Shown: in pieces, positions 15,890 to 24,409 of the stretch
Layout of the letters: each line of letters begins with the position of its first letter
How positions within the stretch are numbered: the first letter of the stretch is position 1
Assembly: GCA_963848675.1 (NCBI GenBank)
Contig: CAWKEY010000023.1
Coordinates: 62,001-126,000 of the forward strand
Source: CAWKEY01 sp963848675
GTDB lineage: Bacteria > Pseudomonadota > Gammaproteobacteria > Methylococcales > Methylomonadaceae
DNA: 64,000 nt
Direction of reading: 5' to 3'
Notes under the pieces: generated by a model
What the model saw: the letters and a program-made list of their open reading frames with translations, nothing else
Databases searched by the model: none
What the model was told of the DNA's origin: nothing
Translations under genes and position numbers: made by a program

Positions 15890-16627
15890 ATGGCCGAAAA
15901 GTATACCCGCTTTAAAGACATTTCCGTCAGCGAAAGAATTTTAAATACCGTGTTTCTGCTCACGATAGGGCTCGGTTATCTGGCGGCTCTTGCCAATATG
16001 TATTACACCCATCAGGGGCTTGACGGAAAAGCCGGACTTTCGGTTGAAGATATCGTTATCAGTTATCATGGCTCAAACGGCCAGACCCGCTTAGGTACGG
16101 CAATCAATGGCATTATGGAGTCGAATCTGCGCTTCAAAAGCGACAAAGATGTCATTTTGCAATGGATACACAATGGCGCCGACGAGCCGGAATATGACGA
16201 GAAAATTGCCCCGATATTAAATCGCGACTGTATTTTGTGCCATACGCCCAGCGTTAATCCTTCTTTACCGGATTTAACTCACTACACTACTGTATCCGAG
16301 GTGGCGCACGCTGGTGGCGCAACAGTACCTACCTTAGTTCGTGTCTCTCATATTCATTTATTTGGCATTGCCTTTATATTGTTTTTTATAGGCAAAATAT
16401 TTTTGCTTTGTGATATCAATGTTTATGTAAAAAGAGTGGCGGTGGTGATCCCCTTTGCCGCCATGCTATTGGATGTGGTGTCTTGGTTCATTACCAAGGA
16501 AATTTCCTCATTTGCTTACGTGGTCATTTTCAGTGGCGCATTAATGGGACTTTCCATGGGCTTGCAAATCTTGCTTAGCATCTATCAGATGTGGTTTTTT
16601 TCTATTAAAAACAGAACTAATTGTTAA
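15890..16627 (+). CDS. Membrane-anchored monohaem cytochrome-like protein
   Basis: A 245-residue protein, family not named with confidence. An N-terminal anchor (about 19-36) is followed by a periplasmic stretch with one haem c motif, DCILCHTP (CILCH at 114-118). Three or four membrane helices come next, the first containing RVSHIHLFGIAFILFF with two histidines that could ligate haem b. I chose the ATG at 15890, with GGA 7 bases upstream; the in-frame TTG at 15878 is less likely. It is a candidate inner-membrane or periplasmic electron carrier next to the outer-membrane haem-porin, from which it is separated by a terminator and about 230 bases. Confidence 0.65.
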   Translation: MAEKYTRFKDISVSERILNTVFLLTIGLGYLAALANMYYTHQGLDGKAGLSVEDIVISYHGSNGQTRLGTAINGIMESNLRFKSDKDVILQWIHNGADEPEYDEKIAPILNRDCILCHTPSVNPSLPDLTHYTTVSEVAHAGGATVPTLVRVSHIHLFGIAFILFFIGKIFLLCDINVYVKRVAVVIPFAAMLLDVVSWFITKEISSFAYVVIFSGALMGLSMGLQILLSIYQMWFFSIKNRTNC

Positions 16628-16660
16628 GTCATCAGCTCAAGTCCAGCATTTTACAAATCA

Positions 16661-17224
16661 TCATTCTTTGGTCAGGCCACCATGACCAAAATATCGAACC
16701 AGAAAATGATAGGCGACGAGAATCAGCACTGATAGCAAGATGAGCACCTGAATGAAGTGTTCCATATAGGCCACAAAATACAGGCTCAAGCCAAGAAACA
16801 AACCCAATAATCGAAACAACCAACCCATGGTGACGCCGACCAGGAATGTTGTGAGGGCGAATAATAAAAGCAAAATTAAGCCGGTTGTTTGATTATCCAG
16901 ACTGCCAATCTCGCGTAGAAAAAATGTTAAATACACACCCGCCAGTAAGCCCAGCCAATACTGGATTTGCCTGGTGATTATCGATCGAGCCGACTGCCCC
17001 GATTTCCTTGACGCTTGCCATTCTACAAACAGGCAGGCACTGAAAAAAACCGGCACCATAGCCGTCCAATACCAATGACTATAACGCTCTGATGCGTCGG
17101 TAATGCCCACGCCCACAATTGATAAAAACAGGAGGGCCATCAACACATACCAGTCATAACGAATGGCTTTAATCTGTTCACATGCAGAAGTGGATATCTG
17201 CCTTAAATTATTCAGTAATGACAT
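16661..17224 (-). CDS. Hypothetical multi-spanning membrane protein
   Basis: A 187-residue protein that I do not recognise. It has about six hydrophobic segments, for example YVLMALLFLSIVGVGI, WTAMVPVFFSACLFVEW and GLILLLLFALTTFLVGVTMGW. It ends in a short basic/polar tail (YFGHGGLTKE). It is convergent with the monohaem gene, whose stop is only 34 bases away. No catalytic motif is evident. A role in the neighbouring redox genes cannot be inferred from sequence. Confidence 0.6.
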   Translation of the reverse strand: MSLLNNLRQISTSACEQIKAIRYDWYVLMALLFLSIVGVGITDASERYSHWYWTAMVPVFFSACLFVEWQASRKSGQSARSIITRQIQYWLGLLAGVYLTFFLREIGSLDNQTTGLILLLLFALTTFLVGVTMGWLFRLLGLFLGLSLYFVAYMEHFIQVLILLSVLILVAYHFLVRYFGHGGLTKE

Positions 17225-17811
17225 TGGCGCTTCCTCAACACATTCATACCTAAAGAAAAATTAATCCTGCACTAAATGGGGCTGTCGCCTGCCTCAGTCG
17301 CCAGGGCAATTGCCTGGAAAGTTCGACACGGCAGCAGCTTGCTGGTTTCACAGGCAAAGCCGATTATACGCACTGTTACAAGCCCAGATAACCCGGCTTA
17401 TAAAAACCTTGTTGCTTTAGATTTTGTTTAAAAGCGAATAAGGTTTGCAATGGTTGAAATGAACCAACTCAATGTGTGTTTTTAAACCAAGCTAGCCATT
17501 TTATGACTGCTGGCAGCGGCCGGAAACATAAAAAATCAGGCTTGAGTGAGCCGCCGGTAGCGATGACAGCAGCGTGACTCTTGCTGCTGCCGTGGCTTTG
17601 ACGGTTTTGAACCCTCCCTCCTTTGATTTAATACCCCTGATATTAAACTCTTGGCATACAGCTTGCTGAGTACTGAATCAGAAGAAACAAGACTCTTTCC
17701 AACCGGTCCGGATTCACCAGGCAAACGCCGGCATAATCTAACCTCGGGTCTAACTCTTACGCCTACCGGCTAAGCGGCCGGTTTAATTAGCATTACTATG
17801 AAGGAAAAACC
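17225..17811. other. Intergenic region, 587 bases, no gene recognised
   Basis: It holds the upstream regions of the divergent membrane-protein and yfdX-like genes. A near-palindrome CCAGGGCAATTGCCTGG lies around 17301-17317. The rest has short open frames without recognisable domains. An AAGGA ribosome site precedes the ATG at 17812. Confidence 0.4.
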
Positions 17812-18744
17812 ATGAAAAGACATACCTTTCAAAAAACAGCGCTAGCGGTGGCTATTGCATTAACTACAACCATCGGCTCTGCAATGAGTGTTGCAGCGGC
17901 GACCGGTACCGCGCTTTCGGCTTCTTCAGCAACGGATCAGTCCAAAGAATCCCTGGCCACAAAGCGCAAATTGCTTTCAGAAAGACACCAAAAAGTTGAA
18001 CAGGAAGCCTTAGCGGCAATTACCGGAACACAACACGCTTTAATGACATTAAAGAAAGGTGATACTAAACAGGCAATGGCTTTACTGCAGGATGTTTCGG
18101 GGAAACTTGATATCCTGCTCGCAAAGTACCCGGGCTTAAATTTAATACCTGCCAATATAGAAGCGAATGTTTACGATTTTGACAATGATGCTAAGCAAGT
18201 TGAAAAAATAGTCGATGCGGCTGATGACTTACTTGGAGACCACAGAGTTCAGGATGCCCGTAAAATTTTGAACCAGCTTGTCAGTGAAGTACGCATTACC
18301 ACCATCAACATTCCTTTGGGCACCTACCCGCAGGCGATCAAGGATGCAGTCAAACTGATCGATCAAGGTAAAACAAAAGAGGCGGAAGAAGCTCTGTATG
18401 ATGTGCTCAATATGTTGGTTGAAATGACTGAGATTATGCCATTACCGGTCTTACGCGCTGAAACTTTGCTGACAGCAGCATCGGAGTATGAGCATAAGAG
18501 CGATCTAACTAAAGAAGCCAGCAGAACTGAAATCCTGATACTGACCGATGCCGCCAAGGACAAACTGAAATTGGCTGAAATCTTGGGCTACGGTAACAAA
18601 GACGATTACAAAGTGCTTTACGATTCGATCGACGAACTGAAAGACGTCATTCATTCCGAAAAATCGGCGGCTACCTGGGATAAAATCAAAAATGGGTTTT
18701 CGGCTTTTAAGGACAAGATCACGCACCCCCAAAAATCCAAATAA
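17812..18744 (+). CDS. YfdX-family exported protein
   Basis: A 310-residue protein with a signal peptide (about 1-29, ending SVAAA) and a helical body. Motifs such as EALAAITGTQHALMTLKKGD, GKLDILLAKYPGLNLIP and RKILNQLVSEVRITTINIPL are typical of YfdX proteins. These are periplasmic helical-bundle proteins associated with acid or envelope stress; their molecular role is uncertain. The neighbouring HdeD-type membrane protein also belongs to a family linked with acid resistance, which supports an envelope-stress theme. Copy length fits the longer YfdX proteins. Confidence 0.8.
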   Translation: MKRHTFQKTALAVAIALTTTIGSAMSVAAATGTALSASSATDQSKESLATKRKLLSERHQKVEQEALAAITGTQHALMTLKKGDTKQAMALLQDVSGKLDILLAKYPGLNLIPANIEANVYDFDNDAKQVEKIVDAADDLLGDHRVQDARKILNQLVSEVRITTINIPLGTYPQAIKDAVKLIDQGKTKEAEEALYDVLNMLVEMTEIMPLPVLRAETLLTAASEYEHKSDLTKEASRTEILILTDAAKDKLKLAEILGYGNKDDYKVLYDSIDELKDVIHSEKSAATWDKIKNGFSAFKDKITHPQKSK

Positions 18745-18897
18745 GGGCAGCGCCGCCCTCTATTAATATGATTAGGCTCCGGCGATGCGCATGATTACCT
18801 TAGCATCGACCGGCCGCCAGGGTTTATTCTATCCTCGATTGTCCCCTGTCAGGGGATTTGAACGGCGCCGCCAACTACTCTCGCAAATGAGGAAATT

Positions 18898-19473
18898 ATG
18901 AATAAATTCATCACGATCGATTTACAACAAATGCAGCAATCCATGCTCGTCTATCTACAAAAACACTGGAGGGTGTTTTTAGCGGAAGGTGTTTTTTTCG
19001 TTATTCTCGGCACCCTGGCGGTGATCGTTCCGCAATTTTTTTCCTTAGGTATCACGCTTTTTTTAGGCTGGCTGTTGTTGGTGGCTGGCATCGTTCAGAT
19101 TATCAGGGCCGTCAGTATTTTCAACATGCCGGGATTCAGCCTTTGGTTTTTTAGCGGACTATTGCAAACATTGCTCGGTTATTTTTTTGTGACAGAACCG
19201 GCTCAGGGCAGCCTGAGCCTGACCCTGCTATTAACGGCATTTTTTGCCATGGAAGGCATGGTCAAAATTTATATGGCGTTGATGATGCGCCCGCTCACGC
19301 ACTGGGGCAGAGTGTTGTTCAGCGGTATTACCGCGTTATTACTGGCCCTTGTCGTTTGGGCGGGATGGCCGGCTACAGGACTCTGGGTTCTTGGCCTGCT
19401 CGTAGGCATTAATATGATCTTGCTGGGTTGGGCGATGATTAAAATCAGCCTGCACTATCAAACAATTGAATAA
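18898..19473 (+). CDS. HdeD-family (DUF308) membrane protein
   Basis: A 191-residue inner-membrane protein with about six helices in three hairpins and the repeated DUF308 pattern: AEGVFFVILGTLAVIVPQ, LFLGWLLLVAGIVQIIRA, GLLQTLLGYFFVTEPAQG, GWPATGLWVLGLLVGINMILLGWAM. The family is named for E. coli HdeD, needed for acid resistance at high density; the mechanism is unknown. A GAGG ribosome site precedes the ATG. The gene follows yfdX and comes just before a P-type ATPase whose start is about 60 bases after this stop. Confidence 0.85.
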   Translation: MNKFITIDLQQMQQSMLVYLQKHWRVFLAEGVFFVILGTLAVIVPQFFSLGITLFLGWLLLVAGIVQIIRAVSIFNMPGFSLWFFSGLLQTLLGYFFVTEPAQGSLSLTLLLTAFFAMEGMVKIYMALMMRPLTHWGRVLFSGITALLLALVVWAGWPATGLWVLGLLVGINMILLGWAMIKISLHYQTIE

Positions 19474-19534
19474 ACCTAAGCGTTATTCAGTGAAACATCA
19501 TGTCCAGACTTCATTCAAGACGACGGAGAGCACA

Positions 19535-22078
19535 ATGACCATGCCTCAACGAGCGGGCAGAACCAACAGCGATTCAGCGTTCTGGAGTATAGACCTTGAT
19601 CGGCATCTCGAACGCCTGCAAGCGACAACGGCAGGATTGAGCCAGGCGCAGGCTGACGAACGCATAAAACGCTATGGCGCGAACCAATTGAACGAAAAAA
19701 AACAAACCGGGCCGTGGCGCCTGTTTCTGTCCCAGTTTAAAAGTTCCATTATCCTGATTTTGCTGTTTGCCACGGGATTATCGTTTTTCCTGCATGACAA
19801 AGTCGATGCCGCCATTATTCTAACCATCGTTCTAATCAGCGGCATCCTGGGTTTCTGGCAGGAAAAAGGCGCAGCCGATGCCGTGGAAAAGTTACTTGCG
19901 CTGGTGCAAATAAAGGTAGCGGTGCTGCGCAACAATACCCTATCCGAAGTTGCCACTGAAGCGCTGGTGCCGGGCGATATGATCGTATTGAAAGCCGGTG
20001 ATATTATTCCGGCCGATTGTCTATTAGTATCAGCCGACCATCTTTTCATCGATGAAGCCATACTCACCGGCGAAAGTTTTCCGGCCGAAAAATCAACCGG
20101 ACTCGTCGCCGCCGATGCGCCGCTCGGCCAGCGCAGCAATGCCTTATGGATGGGAACCCATGTGCAAAGCGGCGAAGCAAAAGCGTTAGTTATCGCGACC
20201 GGACAAAGTACCGAATTCGGCAAAATTTCTTCACGCATCAAACTCAAGGCGCCTGAAACCGATTTTGAACGCGGCATCAGGCGCTTTGGCTATATGCTGA
20301 TGGAAGTCACTTTAATCCTGGTCATCATGATTTTTGCCGTAAATGTCTATCTGCATAAACCGGTGATGGATTCTTTTCTGTTTGCGCTGGCGCTGGCGGT
20401 AGGCTTGACGCCGCAATTACTGCCCGCAGTGATTAGTGTCAATCTGGCGCATGGCGCCAAACGCATGGCTGCCCAAAAAGTCATTGTCAAACAGCTGGCT
20501 TCCATCGAGAACTTCGGCAGCATGAACGTCTTGTGTTCCGATAAAACCGGCACCTTAACCGAAGGCAAGGTGCACCTGAAGGGCGCTTTGGATTTGAACG
20601 GCGAAGCCAGCGACAAAGTATCGCGGTATGCGTATCTGAACGCCTTTTATGAGACCGGCTTTAATAATCCTATCGATGAAGCGATCCGGAATTTTCGTGC
20701 ATTCGATGTCAAAGAGTGCCGCAAATTAGCCGAGATTCCGTACGATTTTTATCGCAAGCGCCTGAGTATGCTCATTTCCGACTCAGGCGCGAACATGCTA
20801 ATCACCAAAGGCGCGCTAACTAACGTTCTGAGCACCTGCACGCATGTTGAAAATAGCGACGGCACCCTGACGGCTATCGATGAGGTCCGGGAACGTATTC
20901 AACAAAGCTATGAAGCCTTCAGTGCGCAAGGCCTCCGCACCTTGGGCGTTGCTTATAAACCCTTCGCTGAAGAAAAAAAACTGCTTAAAGACGATGAACA
21001 GGACATGCGGTTTTTGGGATTTATCACCCTGTTCGATCCGCCTAAAGCCAACTGTGCTCAAACCATCGAGCAACTCAGGCAACTGGGCGTCACCCTAAAA
21101 ATCATCACCGGAGATAACCGGTTGGTGGCCGAAACTGTCAGTCAGCAATTGGGGCTGTCAGGCGCCAAAATTTTAACCGGCCCGGAAATCGAACAAATGA
21201 GCGGAAGCGCCCTGATGAATCAGGTGGCTGAAGTGAATGTATTTGCCGAAGTCGAGCCCAACCAGAAGGAACGCATCATCATTGCCCTTAAGAAAGCCGG
21301 TTTCGTGGTCGGTTATATGGGCGACGGTATTAACGATGTTTCGGCATTGCATGCCGCCGATGTTGGCATTTCGGTCGATAGCGCCGCCGATGTCGCCAAG
21401 GAAACCGCCCAAATTGTCCTACTGGAAAAAGATCTGGAAGTGCTGGTCAAAGGCGTCAAGGAGGGCCGCATTACCTTTGCCAACACTTTAAAATATGTGT
21501 TTATGGCAACAAGCTCCAATTTCGGCAACATGTTCAGTATGGCCGGCGCGTCGCTGTTTCTGCCTTTTCTGCCGTTATTGCCCAAGCAAATTCTATTGAC
21601 CAATCTGCTGACCGATTTCCCGGAGATGACCATCGCCTCCGATAATGTGGACGCGGAAATGGTGACCCAACCCCGGCGCTGGGATATTCAATTCATTCGC
21701 AAATTCATGTTCACCTTCGGCATCGTCAGTTCCGTTTTCGATTATCTGACCTTCGGCCTGCTCTGGTGGTTACAGGTGCCGGTCGAGCAATTTCGCACGG
21801 GCTGGTTTCTGGAATCGGTGGTGTCGGCGGCTTTGATTGTTTTTGTGGTGCGCAGCCAGAAACCGGTTTTCAAAAGCCGCCCCGGCAACTACCTGGCGAT
21901 CGCCACGTTCACTATTGTCGCGGCGACTTTGGCCTTGCCTTATCTGCCGTTCGCAACGCTCATTGGCTTTCAACCGCTTCCGCTGAATGTATTGGCTCTA
22001 TTGGCAGGCATTGTCGTGCTTTATATCGTGACGGCTGAAGTGGCTAAGCGCCTATTTTATCGTTTCGTAAAAATTTGA
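19535..22078 (+). CDS. P-type ATPase, magnesium-import (MgtA/MgtB) type
   Basis: An 847-residue P3B-like ATPase. The start chosen is ATG 19535, with GGAG 6 bases upstream; an in-frame TTG at 19466 overlaps hdeD and is unlikely. It has an N-terminal cation-ATPase domain, an actuator loop DEAILTGESFPAEK, the phosphorylated Asp336 in CSDKTGTLTEG, a nucleotide domain, and a hinge MGDGINDVSALHAADVGISV. About ten membrane helices are predicted, with FPEMTIASDNVD before TM7. These features agree with Mg2+ importers of the MgtA group. No Mg-responsive leader was recognised upstream. It may share a transcript with yfdX and hdeD. Confidence 0.85.
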   Translation: MTMPQRAGRTNSDSAFWSIDLDRHLERLQATTAGLSQAQADERIKRYGANQLNEKKQTGPWRLFLSQFKSSIILILLFATGLSFFLHDKVDAAIILTIVLISGILGFWQEKGAADAVEKLLALVQIKVAVLRNNTLSEVATEALVPGDMIVLKAGDIIPADCLLVSADHLFIDEAILTGESFPAEKSTGLVAADAPLGQRSNALWMGTHVQSGEAKALVIATGQSTEFGKISSRIKLKAPETDFERGIRRFGYMLMEVTLILVIMIFAVNVYLHKPVMDSFLFALALAVGLTPQLLPAVISVNLAHGAKRMAAQKVIVKQLASIENFGSMNVLCSDKTGTLTEGKVHLKGALDLNGEASDKVSRYAYLNAFYETGFNNPIDEAIRNFRAFDVKECRKLAEIPYDFYRKRLSMLISDSGANMLITKGALTNVLSTCTHVENSDGTLTAIDEVRERIQQSYEAFSAQGLRTLGVAYKPFAEEKKLLKDDEQDMRFLGFITLFDPPKANCAQTIEQLRQLGVTLKIITGDNRLVAETVSQQLGLSGAKILTGPEIEQMSGSALMNQVAEVNVFAEVEPNQKERIIIALKKAGFVVGYMGDGINDVSALHAADVGISVDSAADVAKETAQIVLLEKDLEVLVKGVKEGRITFANTLKYVFMATSSNFGNMFSMAGASLFLPFLPLLPKQILLTNLLTDFPEMTIASDNVDAEMVTQPRRWDIQFIRKFMFTFGIVSSVFDYLTFGLLWWLQVPVEQFRTGWFLESVVSAALIVFVVRSQKPVFKSRPGNYLAIATFTIVAATLALPYLPFATLIGFQPLPLNVLALLAGIVVLYIVTAEVAKRLFYRFVKI

Positions 22079-22103
22079 TATTGCTTCTGTTAGAGAATTT
22101 TAA

Positions 22104-22985
22104 ATGAAGCGATTGTTCCGTATCAGTTGGGTGATCTTGTTGGTAATAGTCGTGTCACTTTTTGTCTGGCTAAGGCCTATGTCGGTTAATGCGCTAACCT
22201 ACCTGATCTGGAGGTGCTCAACAACTGCCGAGACTGAAACCGGCACTATTGATTACCGGGGTGCGCATATCCATTATGTCTCCTACGGCCGAGGTGATCC
22301 CGTGCTGTTATTGCATGGCGGGCTGAGTAACAAACTCAGCTGGTTTTCCCAGATTCCGTGGCTGGTTGCGGCCGGGCGGCGAGTCGTACTGATCGATACC
22401 CGCGGTCATGGCGATTCGACGCCTGGCAATACCAGACTCAGCTATCAAGTCTTTGCGGAAGATACCCTGCAGGTGCTGGATAAGCTTGATATCAGGCATA
22501 CCGATATTGTCGGCTGGAGCGATGGCGGCATTATTGCATTATTACTGGGGCTGGAAGCGCCGCAGCGTGTAGGACGAATCGTTGCTATCAGCGCCAATTT
22601 TCAACCTTCCGGGTTGATCCCTGAAGCCAATAGGGTTCAGAATAAATCTGTTAACATTCCTCCAAGCAAAATCACTGATTGGCTGCGCAGCTGGTGGTCG
22701 GGGGCGGGTGAACGGCATGCCGTTCTGGAAGCGGAGATCAAGGCATTGTGGCGGACAGCCCCCCAATTTGATCATTCCGATTTACAAGCCATTACAGCGC
22801 CAACACTGGTAATTGCGGGTGAAAATGACATTATTGACCTGTCACACTCTGGTGAATTGGCAAAGATGCTGACCAATGGCAAGCTTGAAATTGTATTGGG
22901 AGCAGGTCACGCCGCTCCTGTGACGCATGCCGGGCAGATCAACCCATTAATCGCATCGTTTTTTGGGATAGAATTGCCGAAGTAA
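22104..22985 (+). CDS. Membrane-anchored alpha/beta hydrolase
   Basis: A 293-residue hydrolase with an N-terminal hydrophobic anchor (about 5-24) and an alpha/beta fold. It has the oxyanion HG in LLLHGGLSNK, nucleophile Ser139 in VGWSDGGIIA, an acid in IAGENDIIDLS and the histidine in GAGHAAP. The substrate is unknown. It is the first of three same-strand genes and precedes an AcvB-type hydrolase and MprF with gaps of about 35 bases, so a role in lipid or envelope ester turnover is possible. This inference is from position only. Confidence 0.8.
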   Translation: MKRLFRISWVILLVIVVSLFVWLRPMSVNALTYLIWRCSTTAETETGTIDYRGAHIHYVSYGRGDPVLLLHGGLSNKLSWFSQIPWLVAAGRRVVLIDTRGHGDSTPGNTRLSYQVFAEDTLQVLDKLDIRHTDIVGWSDGGIIALLLGLEAPQRVGRIVAISANFQPSGLIPEANRVQNKSVNIPPSKITDWLRSWWSGAGERHAVLEAEIKALWRTAPQFDHSDLQAITAPTLVIAGENDIIDLSHSGELAKMLTNGKLEIVLGAGHAAPVTHAGQINPLIASFFGIELPK

Positions 22986-23018
22986 TACGTCCCAATTTTT
23001 TATAAAGTAGAGCCTCTA

Positions 23019-24371
23019 ATGAAAATCAAAAAACTTCTGCTTGTTTGCCTCTTGTTAAGCTTAACAGCGCTTGGCATCTGGATGGTAAGGCATATCAATC
23101 CGCCAATTCTGCAAAAAACCATTAATACTGAAAACCTTGACGATATCACTATTGCCGAACCGCTGTGGGGTTCTCAAGGTCTCGCGGTGGTTTTTGCCGA
23201 TACCAAGAAATTCCCAGCCGGGGATCTGGGTCAGCGCTTGGCGGCAACTGGTCTTAGCGTAGCCATTGTCGATAGTTGGCAGGTTTTTAATGAATTTAAT
23301 TTTGATACGGCGCGATGTCTGGATCACAACTTTGTCCACGAATTAATAAAAACGCTGACAAAAAAACTGCCGGCACCAACAGTACACCGGCTGATTGTTG
23401 CCGGTATTGCTGATGGTGCGCTTATTCCATTTATCAATGCCCATTCCACCTCGGGAAAAACGGCCACTAATATTTCTATCGGTTTTTCAGTCGATTTACC
23501 TACCGATTTGTCTCTGTGTCCGCCATTATCCATCCAAAACCAGAATCAAAAACATAGCCTGGTTTCGTCCTCTGGCCTGAAAAGCAACTGGCGTTCAGTC
23601 TGGACAGATCAGCCTGCTGACAATACAGCCATCTTTATTAGGGCATTGGGAGAGGTCGATACCCGGATTGCCGCTTACGATACACCACTCGATACTCTCC
23701 TGATTGAAGAGCTAAAAACCAGCCTTGGCCAAACTAGCCAGTCTTCGGCGCCTATGCCGGTAGTCGAAGTACCCGTTGCCAAACCCGGCGCTAATGTTAC
23801 GCTTTTTTATTCTGGCGACGGCGGCTGGCGTGACCTGGACAGGACCGTAGCAGGAGAGATGGCCGCCCAAAATTATCCGGTGGTCGGTGTCGACGTGCTG
23901 CGTTATTTCTGGGAACACAAAACACCGGAGCAAGCGGCAGCCGATCTGGCGGCCACCATGGCGTATTACCGTAAGAACTGGGGGGTAAAGTCTTTTGTAC
24001 TGGCCGGTTATTCATTCGGCGCCGACATCTTGCCGGCAATATACAATCGCCTGCCCTCACAAGACCAAGATAGTGTTGCGCTATTGGTGTTGATAGCATT
24101 GGGGAATAGCGCCGATTTTGAAATCCATGTCTCAGGCTGGCTCGGACAGAGTGCGGGCGAACAGCCCTTGGCTCCGGAACTGGCGCAGATGCCGAAAGAT
24201 AAGATTTTATGTATCTATGGAAAAGAAGAAAAGGCCGAAACAGCCTGTACCGGTTTGCTGAATAGCGAGGCTAACATTTTGGAATTGCCGGGGGGACACC
24301 ATTTCGATCAGGATTATCCAAAATTAACCCGGCAAATTCTGGATATATATCGGCAGCACGGCATTAACTAA
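23019..24371 (+). CDS. AcvB/VirJ-type periplasmic lysyl-phosphatidylglycerol hydrolase
   Basis: A 450-residue exported protein with an N-terminal signal or anchor (about 4-22). Its second half is the VirJ/AcvB alpha/beta hydrolase: FYSGDGGWRDLD, then VGVDVLRYFWEHKTPEQAA, nucleophile Ser332 in AGYSFGADILP, and GGHHFD near the C terminus. Members hydrolyse lysyl-phosphatidylglycerol in the periplasm and are commonly encoded beside the enzyme that makes it. The next gene here is mprF (38 bases away), which strongly supports the assignment. The N-terminal half is a degenerate VirJ-like repeat, as in AcvB. Confidence 0.85.
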   Translation: MKIKKLLLVCLLLSLTALGIWMVRHINPPILQKTINTENLDDITIAEPLWGSQGLAVVFADTKKFPAGDLGQRLAATGLSVAIVDSWQVFNEFNFDTARCLDHNFVHELIKTLTKKLPAPTVHRLIVAGIADGALIPFINAHSTSGKTATNISIGFSVDLPTDLSLCPPLSIQNQNQKHSLVSSSGLKSNWRSVWTDQPADNTAIFIRALGEVDTRIAAYDTPLDTLLIEELKTSLGQTSQSSAPMPVVEVPVAKPGANVTLFYSGDGGWRDLDRTVAGEMAAQNYPVVGVDVLRYFWEHKTPEQAAADLAATMAYYRKNWGVKSFVLAGYSFGADILPAIYNRLPSQDQDSVALLVLIALGNSADFEIHVSGWLGQSAGEQPLAPELAQMPKDKILCIYGKEEKAETACTGLLNSEANILELPGGHHFDQDYPKLTRQILDIYRQHGIN

Positions 24372-24409
24372 CCTAAGTCCTTTTCTATCAAAGTTTGAAT
24401 CTCTAGCCG

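Noticed and set aside
19466..19534. TTG start of the P-type ATPase inside the hdeD stop region
   Set aside because: An ATG at 19535 with a clear GGAG is better placed, and the extra 23 residues do not resemble the family.
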